A stretch of 35,044 nt of DNA from JBAZKV01 sp964443545. GTDB lineage: Bacteria; Margulisbacteria; WOR-1; JAKLHX01; JBAZKV01. The first letter of the stretch is position 1. Every line of letters begins with the position of its first letter. Made by a program: the position numbers and the translations under genes. The notes under the pieces were generated by a model, which did no database searches, was not told the origin of the DNA, and saw only the letters and a list, made by a program, of their open reading frames with translations. Shown here piece by piece: positions 1 to 6,524 of this stretch. Location: assembly GCA_964443545.1 (NCBI GenBank), contig CAYUCV010000013.1, forward strand, positions 1 to 35,044, read 5' to 3'.

Positions 1-833
1 GAGACCTCGTTTATGACAAGCCGCGCGTCGCGGTCCTTTTTGAAGCCTTTTGTGAACACAGCTATGGCATATGAGCCGCGCGGCGTGTAAACGATAGCCG
101 AATCGTGAAGGACCCTTTCGAGGTTCCCCGTCTTGTTGACACATTTAACTCCCCTGGGCAGCATTTTGGGTATGCCGAATCTGTATTTCTGGTCCAGCAT
201 AAAGGAGAGCATCTGTTTTCTTGAAGCTTTAGAAAACCCCCTGCCCTTCTGTATCCTTGAAAGCAGCTTGACCGTATCCATTGGTGTAGTGGTGTTTATC
301 CCGGTCCCGGGAGCCTCTGCTAAGGCAGTCTCATCAAGCAGGCGGGTGGAGGTAAGCCCTATGGCAGCACAATATCTATTAATTGCCTTTTTGCCGGCGG
401 TGTTGACGCAAAGCCTGGTAGCGCTGTTATCCGAAAGTGATATCATCAGCCTGCACAGGTTCCAGAGCCTGTAGGTATTTGGCTGAAGCCACTGCAGGAC
501 CCCGGCTCCCGGAAGTTTATCCCTGTTCGTGAACCTTACCTTTTTTTCGAGGTCCAGCAAGCCTCTGTCCGCCAGCGAATAGATGGCCGCCATAACCGGA
601 AGCTTTATTATTGAGGCGGCGGGAAATACCACACTTCCGTTAACGCTTATCCTCCGGCCTGTCCTGATATCCTCAAAGGCAATTCCTATGCGGTATCCCC
701 TTACCGTCCTTGAGCCGTAATTCTTCTCCGCGATCATTTTGAGCTCTTTTTCCAGTCCCGCAAAACGGCCCTGTCCAAAAGCAGCGCCGGAAACCAGCAC
801 AAAAATTATTATTAAAGAGATTATTCTTCGCAC
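1..833 (-). CDS. Class A beta-lactamase-fold serine hydrolase (3' end cut by window start)
   Basis: About 277 residues are visible from a GTG start at 833; the C-terminus lies beyond base 1. The N-terminus (MRRIISLIIIFVLVSGAAFG) is a signal peptide, so the protein is exported. The three active-site motifs of the penicillin-interacting serine enzymes are present in order: S-x-x-K as SIIK near residue 70, SDN as SDNSA near 131, and KTG near 233. Their spacing and the segment ending in TTTP match class A beta-lactamases. In the omega-loop the general-base Glu aligns (DETALAEA), but the position equivalent to Asn170 is Ala, so true beta-lactam hydrolysis is uncertain. A D,D-peptidase-like or other cell-wall role is an alternative. 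The GTG start is chosen because it begins the signal peptide and lies 6 nt after a TATAAT box; no Shine-Dalgarno is visible. Confidence 0.85.
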   Translation of the reverse strand, partial: MRRIISLIIIFVLVSGAAFGQGRFAGLEKELKMIAEKNYGSRTVRGYRIGIAFEDIRTGRRISVNGSVVFPAASIIKLPVMAAIYSLADRGLLDLEKKVRFTNRDKLPGAGVLQWLQPNTYRLWNLCRLMISLSDNSATRLCVNTAGKKAINRYCAAIGLTSTRLLDETALAEAPGTGINTTTPMDTVKLLSRIQKGRGFSKASRKQMLSFMLDQKYRFGIPKMLPRGVKCVNKTGNLERVLHDSAIVYTPRGSYAIAVFTKGFKKDRDARLVINEV

Positions 834-839
834 ATTTTT

Positions 840-845
840 ATTATA
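840..845 (-). promoter_or_regulatory. TATAAT -10 box for the serine hydrolase
   Basis: On the minus strand a perfect TATAAT ends 6 nt before the GTG start of the serine hydrolase. No convincing -35 hexamer is seen 16-18 bp upstream. If used, the transcript would begin at or beside the start codon. Confidence 0.45.
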
Positions 846-868
846 GCAAACAGGTCAAGAGGTCCGGC

Positions 869-2143
869 TCAAGAGGCAAAATTATTTTTGCGGATCTCGG
901 AATAGGCGTCCTTGCCTCCCAAAAAAAGGCAGGTAAGAGGAGCAGCTTTTTTGGCCTCCTGCGACATAAGCCTTGAAAGGTTTTGTATGTCCCACTGCGC
1001 GTGGGCGTCTTCCCTCAATCTTGAAACATGGTAAAGCTCCCTGGCATTGCAGGAAAAAAGGACCCTTCTTCTGTGCGCATTGGTTAGAACATAACCGGCA
1101 GAAATACGGTTGAAATTCATGGAAATACTGTTGTAGACATCTTCTGTCTTCTTAACTACTTCGAGAAATTCTTTTTCCATGCCGATCTCTTTGATGGACG
1201 GAGGAACCGTCACTCCAAGCTCTGTGTCGTAGTCTTTTGCGATAATTGTGGCCATTCTGTGGCGTTTAAGCTGCGCAAAACAAGAAGAAGACAATATGAC
1301 ATCAAAGGTAAAATTGACATTTTCATATTCACGGAGCGCTGTATCATACAATTCCATGTGCCTGCAGGAGGCTTTTACCAGTTCCTTTTTCTCCTCAAAA
1401 GACATCTTCTTCACCGCAGCCATACAACTGTCATACGGCTCTTTGGATACAGCGTACAGCAGCGATGAAACCAAGATATCATCCGCATCTTTTGTATGCT
1501 CAACCAAGATGACTTCATTTGTGATTTTGGGATTTGGATTTGTTTTGGATTTAGGATTTAGGATTTTGGATTTTATCTCATCGTATGTTTTAGCATCATA
1601 ATCATTTGCCTTAGTGAACAAGATTATGGACGGCGCTATCTTCTCCACAAGAGCATACATCTGCTCCGCGAGTTCCTTTATTTCGGCCAGTTTTTGCGAT
1701 TTTGCCCGTCTCAGGAACAATTCCAGGTTGCGCGCGTTTATCGTCAGCCCCAGCTGGGCTTCTGTCGCAAGGGAAGTTATGTACCTTGCATCCTCCTTTG
1801 CCCAGCCTTCCAAAAGGTTCCTGTTCTTTGGGTCGGCGGCAAGGCCCTTGTGCTTTTCAAAGACATATTTCCGGAGTTTTTCATTGAGCCTGTGGTACAG
1901 TCCGTTCTGCTCTTTGAGAATTTCTATGTATTTCGACCGTATTTCGCTCCCGCGTATTTCTTTTGGTATCACATGATCGTCCCCGAGCGTAATATAGCGC
2001 TGGGACTTTTCGGTAAAGGAGCAGAGCCTGAAGTGTTCGATGAATTCAACCGCAAGACGGGAGAGGCCGATCAGATCAAAATTAAAGACCGCGTGTTCGG
2101 CTACGCTATGGTGTCCCATCTTAAAGATTATCGTGGAATTGGA
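869..2143 (-). CDS. Tandem two-domain ThyX-like (flavin-dependent thymidylate synthase family) protein, 5' end in gap
   Basis: The reading frame stays open upstream of the ATG at 2119 into the N gap. The residues there (STIIFK before MGHHSVAEHA) fit the ThyX family, so the real start is inside the gap. There are two ThyX-like domains. Domain 1 runs from GHHSVAEH through HFRLCSFTEKSQRY and NARNLELFLR to KIAPSIIL. Domain 2 begins after a Pro/Asn/Lys linker at EVILVEHT and has QLKRHRMATII, NARELYHVSRLRE and AHAQWDI. The family motif RHRxxSxNExSxR is split. Domain 1 keeps S, E, S and R but reads HFR in place of RHR. Domain 2 keeps RHR but has lost the downstream Ser/Glu/Arg pattern. ThyX makes dTMP from dUMP with FAD, NADPH and methylene-THF. 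Whether this form is catalytic is unknown; a composite site is an inference. Confidence 0.85.
   Translation of the reverse strand, partial: SNSTIIFKMGHHSVAEHAVFNFDLIGLSRLAVEFIEHFRLCSFTEKSQRYITLGDDHVIPKEIRGSEIRSKYIEILKEQNGLYHRLNEKLRKYVFEKHKGLAADPKNRNLLEGWAKEDARYITSLATEAQLGLTINARNLELFLRRAKSQKLAEIKELAEQMYALVEKIAPSIILFTKANDYDAKTYDEIKSKILNPKSKTNPNPKITNEVILVEHTKDADDILVSSLLYAVSKEPYDSCMAAVKKMSFEEKKELVKASCRHMELYDTALREYENVNFTFDVILSSSCFAQLKRHRMATIIAKDYDTELGVTVPPSIKEIGMEKEFLEVVKKTEDVYNSISMNFNRISAGYVLTNAHRRRVLFSCNARELYHVSRLREDAHAQWDIQNLSRLMSQEAKKAAPLTCLFLGGKDAYSEIRKNNFAS
1523..1574. repeat. GGATTT-unit low-complexity tract inside the thyX-like gene
   Basis: About 52 bp carries six GGATTT units separated by 0-5 nt (plus-strand sense), far more AT-rich and repetitive than the surrounding gene. 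Read on the coding strand it remains in frame and encodes the linker KILNPKSKTNPNPKIT between the two ThyX-like domains. It resembles dispersed AAATCC-type repeats that I recall from other bacterial genomes. That it arrived by insertion is inferred. Confidence 0.6.
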
Positions 2144-2243
2144 NNNNNNNNNNNNNNNNNNNNNNNNNNNNNNNNNNNNNNNNNNNNNNNNNNNNNNNNN
2201 NNNNNNNNNNNNNNNNNNNNNNNNNNNNNNNNNNNNNNNNNNN
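2144..2243. other. Scaffold gap (100 N)
   Basis: One hundred N. It interrupts the 5' end of the thyX-like gene and begins just beyond the stop codon of the AlkD-like gene. A ThyX domain normally has some 50-70 residues before the GHxSvxEH motif, so roughly 150-200 bp of coding sequence plus any intergenic DNA should be missing. The gap length is probably a placeholder. Confidence 0.95.
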
Positions 2244-2245
2244 TA

Positions 2246-2956
2246 TTATATCAGTCCTTTGAGGTATTTTTGCCGGAGTTTTTCAGGAAATCTTTCGATA
2301 GCGTAGCGCAGCATCGTTCTGGGCATCTTTTTGTAATATTTTTTCAGGAATTCTTCTTCGGTCTTTTGAGAACATCTTTTTCCTACTTCCCGCAGCATCC
2401 AGCCTACTGCTTTATGGATAAGGTCGTGTTCATCATTTAGGAGAATGCGCGAGATCTTTAAGGTCTCTTTGGCTTCTCCTTTGTAGATATAGGCAAAAGT
2501 GGCAAGGATAGAGATCCTTTTCTTCCACAGGTCTTTTGATCTTGCGAACTCATAAAGAAGGTCTTTGGGCTTATCCTTAAGATATGCACCGACAATATGC
2601 GGGGCCGTAAGGTCGATAAGGTCCCAGTTATTTATGTATCCGGTGTTCGAAGTATATAGGCTGAATATCTTCTTCCTGAGCGCCTCATCGCCCTTCTTGA
2701 ATTGCGACACCAGTATAAGAAGGGCCGCCATGCGCTCTTCGTGATATTTGGAGCAAAGCAGCCTCTTAGCCTGGGAAAGAGGAAGGGTTAAATGACTCTT
2801 TACAGTTGACCGCATCACCGGCAGGGTGATCCCCAAAAACCTGTCCCCTTCGGCGTACTCTCCGGGTCCGGTTTTGAAGAAACGCTGAAGAACTGCCGCT
2901 CTTTTGGGATCGGAGCGCCGGCTGAGGTCTTTTCTTAATCCTGAATACCGGCTCAT
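2246..2956 (-). CDS. AlkD-like DNA alkylation repair protein
   Basis: This 236-residue protein belongs to the AlkD/AlkC-like HEAT-repeat family (PF08713), DNA glycosylases that remove positively charged alkylated bases such as N7- and N3-methylpurines. Recognisable family segments are FFKTGPGEYAEGDRFLG near residue 27, YHEERMAALLILV, and the INNWDLIDLTAPHIVG segment that contains the catalytic Trp/Asp region. The rest is helical, ending in the typical MPRTMLRYAIERFPE motif. The start at 2956 is chosen over an upstream in-frame ATG at 3139. It begins where family homology starts and forms an ATGA overlap with the stop of the upstream gene, which implies translational coupling. It is probably the last gene of a tRNA-Ser / hypothetical / alkD-like transcript. 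Confidence 0.9.
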   Translation of the reverse strand: MSRYSGLRKDLSRRSDPKRAAVLQRFFKTGPGEYAEGDRFLGITLPVMRSTVKSHLTLPLSQAKRLLCSKYHEERMAALLILVSQFKKGDEALRKKIFSLYTSNTGYINNWDLIDLTAPHIVGAYLKDKPKDLLYEFARSKDLWKKRISILATFAYIYKGEAKETLKISRILLNDEHDLIHKAVGWMLREVGKRCSQKTEEEFLKKYYKKMPRTMLRYAIERFPEKLRQKYLKGLI

Positions 2957-3459
2957 AACTTCCTGCTGTCGTAGGCCCAGTGAAGCACGGCCTGTCTTTG
3001 CTTTGGCCGGCAGGAGAGATCCCCTCCTGCGCAGTTCTTGATTATCTGGCTCACATGCCTTTTTACGGCCAGCCATCTTTTTATCTGCCTGTCGTCTTCG
3101 AGCGGGAGCCTTCGCCCCATATAGTAGCGGCAGTACCACTGGAACCAGCCCCTGGGGTCCTGCCCGTTGATCCAGCCTTTTCTTCTCCAGACCGAAAGCG
3201 GCTGGCTGGCGTTAATTCCAAAGTGATTCAACTTGGGATCGTGCCTTTCGGGGCAGAGTTTTGCTTTTTTGAACCAGGAGGAAGGGAATTCTTTTTTGCA
3301 GTCCATCATATATTTTCCGCCAAAGACACCCAGCTCCAGCATCTGTTTTGGTGTAAGGTCTGGTTTAAAACGGGGATCAAAGCTCTTTCCGGCGGGAGCG
3401 GTCAACTGATACCTGTAGCCTTGCTGCATCTTATCGTTTACGACTACGATTCTTTTCAT
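2953..3459 (-). CDS. Conserved Trp/Tyr/Arg-rich hypothetical protein
   Basis: A 168-residue cytoplasmic protein with no signal or membrane segment. I do not assign a function. It has blocks that look conserved: FGGKYMMDC near residue 45, FPSSWFKKAKL, FGINASQPLSVWRRKGWI near 90 and DPRGWFQWYCRYYMGRR near 105. These are unusually rich in Trp, Tyr and Arg. I recall similar uncharacterised proteins in diverse organisms but cannot name a family. The ATG at 3474 directly abuts the mature tRNA-Ser 3' end, so the in-frame ATG at 3459 (MKRIVVV) is preferred. The gene overlaps the AlkD-like gene by 4 bp. A nucleic-acid-related role is only an inference from composition and neighbours. Confidence 0.75.
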   Translation of the reverse strand: MKRIVVVNDKMQQGYRYQLTAPAGKSFDPRFKPDLTPKQMLELGVFGGKYMMDCKKEFPSSWFKKAKLCPERHDPKLNHFGINASQPLSVWRRKGWINGQDPRGWFQWYCRYYMGRRLPLEDDRQIKRWLAVKRHVSQIIKNCAGGDLSCRPKQRQAVLHWAYDSRKL

Positions 3460-3474
3460 TGGTTGTAAGGTCAT

Positions 3475-3561
3475 CGGAAGGGGCGAGATTCGAACTCGCG
3501 TTACGCGTTAACGTAAACACGCTTTCCAAGCGTGCGCCTTCAACCGCTCGGCCACCCTTCC
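3475..3561 (-). tRNA. tRNA-Ser (anticodon GGA)
   Basis: An 87-nt class II tRNA read on the minus strand. The acceptor stem is GGAAGGG/CCCTTCC with a G discriminator, the anticodon stem CACGC/GCGTG closes loop TTGGAAA, there is a long variable arm, and the T-arm is GCGAG-TTCGAAT-CTCGC. Anticodon GGA reads UCC/UCU serine codons. CCA is not encoded. Its own promoter region has been displaced about 0.55 kb upstream by an inserted cassette, and the next gene starts within 16 nt of its 3' end. Confidence 0.95.
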
Positions 3562-3565
3562 GGAA

Positions 3566-3644
3566 CAGTATTGAGTGTGAGTTTGAGTCTTGAGTATTGA
3601 GCGCTCATTACTGGCTACTCACACTACGGCTCAATACTGACCCG
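3566..3644. repeat. Left long repeat of the cassette (copy A)
   Basis: A GAGT/TTGAG-rich segment with near-identity to copy B at 4032-4107: it shares GTGTGAGTTTGAGT, TTGAGTATTGAGC, CTACTCACACTA and GGCTCAATACTGACCCG. CAGTATTGAG at 3566-3575 pairs with CTCAATACTG at 3630-3639, so the copy can fold into a hairpin by itself. Confidence 0.8.
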
Positions 3645-3677
3645 GGACTCAAACCATCACTAATCAATTATAGCGGA

Positions 3678-4022
3678 TTACAGCGAATCTATCAGCCCAA
3701 AAAGCATTTTAGATATTTCTTCGAAGATCACATACAGACTTTCGTGGTCCTTATCACTAACCACATGATCATCTCTCAAAATATCTATAATTGCGACAGT
3801 TTCATAAACTGATCCTCGTGCGATAGTAAAGAAGTTCTTCTTGTCCGCTTTTGTGGCCTTTCCGGTTCCTTCGGCGATATTCAATATTATGCTAAGAACA
3901 GACCTTCTGAGCTGATCAGAAAGGCTCTTGTCTATCCCATGTTTGTCCTGGAGCTTTGAATAAAGCTGTTTTCTTGCTTCTTTGGCCTTCTGATATACGA
4001 TTAGCTTTTCAAAATCAAACAT
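3678..4022 (-). CDS. Four-helix-bundle protein (23S rRNA intervening-sequence / S23 type)
   Basis: This 114-residue protein matches the IVS-encoded 'four helix bundle protein' family (TIGR02436-like). It has the N-terminal FEKLIVYQKAKE helix, the family hallmark SDQLRRSVLSIILNIAEGTGK near residue 36-56, KKNFFTIARGSVYETVAIIDIL, and a C-terminal amphipathic helix. Members form small basic bundles, often pentameric, and their biochemical role is unclear. They are typically found inside inserts in rRNA genes. Here the gene is instead the only cargo of a cassette inserted beside tRNA-Ser, on the same strand as the tRNA. No Shine-Dalgarno is evident before the ATG at 4022. Confidence 0.9.
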   Translation of the reverse strand: MFDFEKLIVYQKAKEARKQLYSKLQDKHGIDKSLSDQLRRSVLSIILNIAEGTGKATKADKKNFFTIARGSVYETVAIIDILRDDHVVSDKDHESLYVIFEEISKMLFGLIDSL

Positions 4023-4031
4023 ATTTTTCCG

Positions 4032-4107
4032 GTGTGAGTTTGAGTGTGAGACTTGAGTATTGAGCCGCTCAAGACTAACTACTCACACTATGGCTCAATA
4101 CTGACCC
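4032..4107. repeat. Right long repeat of the cassette (copy B)
   Basis: Direct-repeat partner of 3566-3644. It contains AGTATTGAGC (4056-4065) and GCTCAATACT (4093-4102) as a 10-bp inverted repeat. It also contains the 16-mer TGAGCCGCTCAAGACT (4061-4076), found again at 11855-11870 next to the second tRNA-Ser. Confidence 0.8.
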
Positions 4108-4135
4108 GCCACCCTTCCGTCTCAACTTCTTTCAA

Positions 4136-4141
4136 ATTATA
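4136..4141 (-). promoter_or_regulatory. -10 box for the tRNA-Ser(GGA)/IVS transcript
   Basis: TATAAT on the minus strand, 17 nt before the duplicated tRNA 5' end. It is the only good -10 box upstream of the cassette on this strand. It would transcribe the tRNA fragment, the four-helix-bundle gene, the intact tRNA and then the genes behind it. The -35 is weak. It lies next to the divergent GH3 -10 box at 4157. Confidence 0.5.
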
Positions 4142-4156
4142 ACATAACCCCTGATG

Positions 4157-4162
4157 TATAAT
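4157..4162 (+). promoter_or_regulatory. -10 box for the GH3 gene
   Basis: A perfect TATAAT ends 6 nt before the ATG at 4169 (TATAAT-GAAAAA-ATG). This argues against the upstream ATG at 4154, which would lie across the promoter, and predicts a leaderless or nearly leaderless mRNA. No strong -35 is seen. Confidence 0.5.
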
Positions 4163-4168
4163 GAAAAA

Positions 4169-5248
4169 ATGGGATTGAAAAAGTCAATAACGGCGTTCTT
4201 GATATGCGCGGCTCTGCAAGCCGCATCCTTTTCTGCCCTTAATGAGCCTCCCCTTGAAAAAATGATAGGCAAGATGATAATGACCGGCTTCAGGGGGTAT
4301 GAGGTCCCACAGGAACTTAAAGAACAGATCAGGGACGGAAAGGTCGGAGGTGTTTTGATACTCGGGTATAATGTGGAGTCTCTTCCTCAGGTGATAAAGC
4401 TGACATCCGACATTAAAAAAGCCGCGGGAAACAGTCCGGTTTTGATCGCTATTGACCAGGAAGGAGGCAAAGTCGCAAGGCTTAAGGCCTCAAAAGGTTT
4501 TGAAGATTTTCCTTCGGCAAAGGAGATGGCATCTTCAAGAACTACCGAAGAAGCTTATGCATACTATCTGCGCATGGCGGCAAAGCTAATGTACTGCGGA
4601 ATAAATCTGAACCTTGCCCCTGTCGTTGATCTCGATATCCATACTGATTCTCCGGCTATCGGTAAATTGGAAAGAAGCTTTTCGTCAGACCCGGCAACGG
4701 TCAAAGAATACGCGGAACAGTTCATCCTTGCACATAAAAAACACGGCATACTTACCTGTCTAAAACACTTTCCGGGTCACGGCAGCGCCGGAGATGATTC
4801 CCACCTGGGCATCACCGATACAACAAAGACCTGGAGCAGAAAAGAACTGGAGCCGTATTCCTATTTCATAGAAAGAGGCCTGGCCAAGCTTGTAATGACT
4901 GGGCATTTGTTCAATTCCGGTATAGATACGACCTATCCCGCTTCTCTTTCAAAGGCAACTGTACAGGGTATTCTGCGGGAAGAGTTAAAGTATAACGGCG
5001 TTGTTATCACGGACGACCTTCAGATGAAAGCAATAAGCGGCCCCTACGGACTTACCGATACGGCGGTGGCCGCCGTCAACAGCGGCTCTGATATCCTTCT
5101 TTTTGCCAATTATCACAACTATGACCCGGACATAGCAGATAAGGCAAAGAAGACAATTATTACTGCCGTAGCAGACGGCAGGATAGCCGAAGAAAAGATC
5201 AAAGAGGCATTCGGCAGGATCTCTAAATTACTCCTTTCCCTGCAGTAA
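4169..5248 (+). CDS. Glycoside hydrolase family 3 beta-N-acetylhexosaminidase (NagZ-like), exported
   Basis: 359 residues with an N-terminal signal peptide (MGLKKSITAFLICAALQAASFSA). The family 3 TIM barrel is clear: GGVLILGYN near 65, IDQEGGKVARL near 95, NLAPVVDLD near 150, the diagnostic KHFPGHG near 198 followed by the DSH catalytic loop, and ITDDLQMKAI near 280 with the nucleophile Asp. NagZ-type enzymes release N-acetylglucosamine from cell-wall muropeptides or chitin-like sugars. The signal peptide implies a periplasmic or surface site, unlike cytoplasmic E. coli NagZ. The start at 4169 is preferred because the in-frame ATG at 4154 overlaps the TATAAT box. Single-gene unit, divergent from the tRNA/IVS transcript. 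Confidence 0.9.
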   Translation: MGLKKSITAFLICAALQAASFSALNEPPLEKMIGKMIMTGFRGYEVPQELKEQIRDGKVGGVLILGYNVESLPQVIKLTSDIKKAAGNSPVLIAIDQEGGKVARLKASKGFEDFPSAKEMASSRTTEEAYAYYLRMAAKLMYCGINLNLAPVVDLDIHTDSPAIGKLERSFSSDPATVKEYAEQFILAHKKHGILTCLKHFPGHGSAGDDSHLGITDTTKTWSRKELEPYSYFIERGLAKLVMTGHLFNSGIDTTYPASLSKATVQGILREELKYNGVVITDDLQMKAISGPYGLTDTAVAAVNSGSDILLFANYHNYDPDIADKAKKTIITAVADGRIAEEKIKEAFGRISKLLLSLQ

Positions 5249-5255
5249 AAACGGC

Positions 5256-5284
5256 TTGCAATAGCAGTTGCTGTAGTATAGAAT
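5256..5284 (+). promoter_or_regulatory. Promoter for the Ig-like lipoprotein gene
   Basis: TTGCAA (5256-5261), 17-bp spacer, TAGAAT (5279-5284), then 9 nt to the ATG at 5294. The sigma70-type spacing is ideal and the leader would be only a few nucleotides. Confidence 0.5.
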
Positions 5285-5293
5285 ATTTTAACG

Positions 5294-6451
5294 ATGAAAT
5301 TCATCAAGAGCCTGGCAGGCCTATTGATGTTGGTTGCCCTTATGATAGCGCCTTTTGCTCTTTTTCCCGGCTGCGGGGCGCTGCCTCCAATCATAACCCG
5401 GCTTGTGGCCGATCCAGCTGCCATCCCTGTGGAAGGCACTACAATGATTTCCTGCGAGGCCACTTCGTCTTCTTCCGCTAACCTGACATACACTTGGAGC
5501 GCGGAGCACGGCACCCTTTCCAGCACCTCCGGCAATACGGTTTACTGGACGGCGCCTTCTACAAAAGGCTCTTACACTATCGTAGTTATCGTCAGCGACG
5601 GCTCGCAATCGGTGTCTAACACGGTCACGGTATATGTAACGGACAAGACCTCCCCTATAGTATCCACAATTACCGCAAACCCGACAACGGTCCTGACAGG
5701 CGGCTCGTCGGTTATCTCCTGCGAGGCAACTTCCCCTTATACTTCCGATCTAATATATACTTGGGTAGCCGGCGGGGGTTCGCTTTCCAGCACCAGCGGC
5801 AGGATCGTCACCTGGACGGCACCGTCGGTGGCCGGCACATACAATATAACCGTCGTAATAAGCGACGGCTCGACCTCAACCTCCAGCACTATCCAGATAG
5901 TATGTTCTGATCCTTCGGATCCTATAATAACCAGGATCTCTTCAGTAAAAACCACTGTTGCAATAAACAAGACAACTACTCTTACCTGTGAAGCCACCGA
6001 TCCCAACGGGTACGCGCTTTCTTATTCCTGGTCGGCCAGCGCCGGCACACTGCTAAGCAACCTGGGGACTACCGTTACCTGGCAGGCTCCGGCAACTGCC
6101 AGGACAACAATAATAACCTGCGAAGTTGTAAATACAAAAAGCGCCACCGCTGCTGGCACGCTCAATATAGTGGCGGTAGTGCCCGGACAGCCTGTCATCT
6201 CCTCATTCACAGGGCCGAACACGACAACCGCGGGGAGCCCCATTACTGTCACTTGCAACGCCACAGACCCTGATGATCTTGAAATATTTTACAGATGGAC
6301 CTCATCAGGAGGCGGCTACACGAGTTCGTCAAGCAATACAGCCCAATGGTCCGCATTGACGGCAGGCAACTACACGCTGACTGTAGAGGCATCCAATGGA
6401 GGGTCCCTTTCCGCAACGGCCACAAAAGAAGTCTCTGTCACTGTCCCGTAA
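5294..6451 (+). CDS. Lipoprotein with four tandem Ig/PKD-like domains
   Basis: 385 residues. The N-terminus is a hydrophobic signal (MKFIKSLAGLLMLVALMIAP) followed by ALFPGC-G, a plausible but imperfect lipobox with Cys27. The remainder is four tandem beta-sandwich units of about 85-95 residues each, starting near residues 33, 120, 214 and 300. Each carries a pattern like ISCEATS, LTYTWSA, GTLSSTSG, WTAP and GTYTITVVVSDG, typical of PKD/Ig-like extracellular domains. The repeats are divergent, not recent copies. It is rich in Ser, Thr and Val. A likely role is a surface or periplasmic adhesion or scaffold protein; no catalytic motif is seen. It precedes the ECF sigma operon by 73 bp but has its own promoter. 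Confidence 0.8.
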   Translation: MKFIKSLAGLLMLVALMIAPFALFPGCGALPPIITRLVADPAAIPVEGTTMISCEATSSSSANLTYTWSAEHGTLSSTSGNTVYWTAPSTKGSYTIVVIVSDGSQSVSNTVTVYVTDKTSPIVSTITANPTTVLTGGSSVISCEATSPYTSDLIYTWVAGGGSLSSTSGRIVTWTAPSVAGTYNITVVISDGSTSTSSTIQIVCSDPSDPIITRISSVKTTVAINKTTTLTCEATDPNGYALSYSWSASAGTLLSNLGTTVTWQAPATARTTIITCEVVNTKSATAAGTLNIVAVVPGQPVISSFTGPNTTTAGSPITVTCNATDPDDLEIFYRWTSSGGGYTSSSSNTAQWSALTAGNYTLTVEASNGGSLSATATKEVSVTVP

Positions 6452-6475
6452 CTGCCTTACGGCTTAATTTCTCAT

Positions 6476-6504
6476 GGAACCAACCGGCCTTATGATCTGT
6501 CTAC
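6476..6504 (+). promoter_or_regulatory. ECF-type promoter upstream of the sigma factor gene
   Basis: GGAACC (6476-6481), 17 bp, GTCTAC (6499-6504), ending 20 nt before the sigma ATG. This matches the RpoE-type ECF promoter form GGAAC / GTCTA. It suggests autoregulation. A second copy with identical spacing lies at 7293-7321. Confidence 0.7.
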
Positions 6505-6514
6505 ATTGTTGTAG
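6501..6514. repeat. Small inverted repeat at the sigma promoter start point
   Basis: CTACA-TTGT-TGTAG, a 5-bp stem with a 4-nt spacer, overlaps the -10 element and the expected transcription start. It could be an operator or leader hairpin. Short enough to be chance. Confidence 0.3.
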
Positions 6515-6524
6515 CGGGTAAATC

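Larger units (their letters stand above)
3551..4119 (-). mobile_element. IVS-like cassette inserted at the tRNA-Ser 5' end, with a 12-bp duplication
   Basis: The 12 bp GCCACCCTTCCG, which is the 5' end of the tRNA-Ser gene in complement, occurs at 3551-3562 and again at 4108-4119. Between them lie 545 bp starting GAA-CAGTATTGAG and ending CTCAATACTG-ACCC. That is a 10-bp perfect terminal inverted repeat 3-4 nt inside each duplicate, with a further TGTGAGT match inward. The interior holds one gene for a four-helix-bundle protein of the type encoded by 23S rRNA intervening sequences. A TATAAT box just outside (4136-4141) lies where the original tRNA promoter would be. No transposase is encoded, so any movement would need help in trans. 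That this is a mobile element is inferred from the structure. Confidence 0.65.

Noticed and set aside
133..474. Plus-strand 113-aa open frame
   Set aside because: It is antisense to the serine hydrolase, whose SDN and KTG motifs are clear on the other strand.
1694..2440. Plus-strand open frame running through the gap
   Set aside because: It is kept open only by N, and is antisense to the thyX-like and AlkD-like genes.
3562..3590. GGAACA followed about 19 bp later by GTCTTG as a third ECF promoter
   Set aside because: Spacer differs from the two 17-bp sites, the strand points away from the tRNA and four-helix gene, and GTCTTG is part of the GAGT-rich repeat.
3566..4107. CRISPR-like array
   Set aside because: Only two long repeats, each internally palindromic, separated by one coding gene; no regular spacers and no cas genes.
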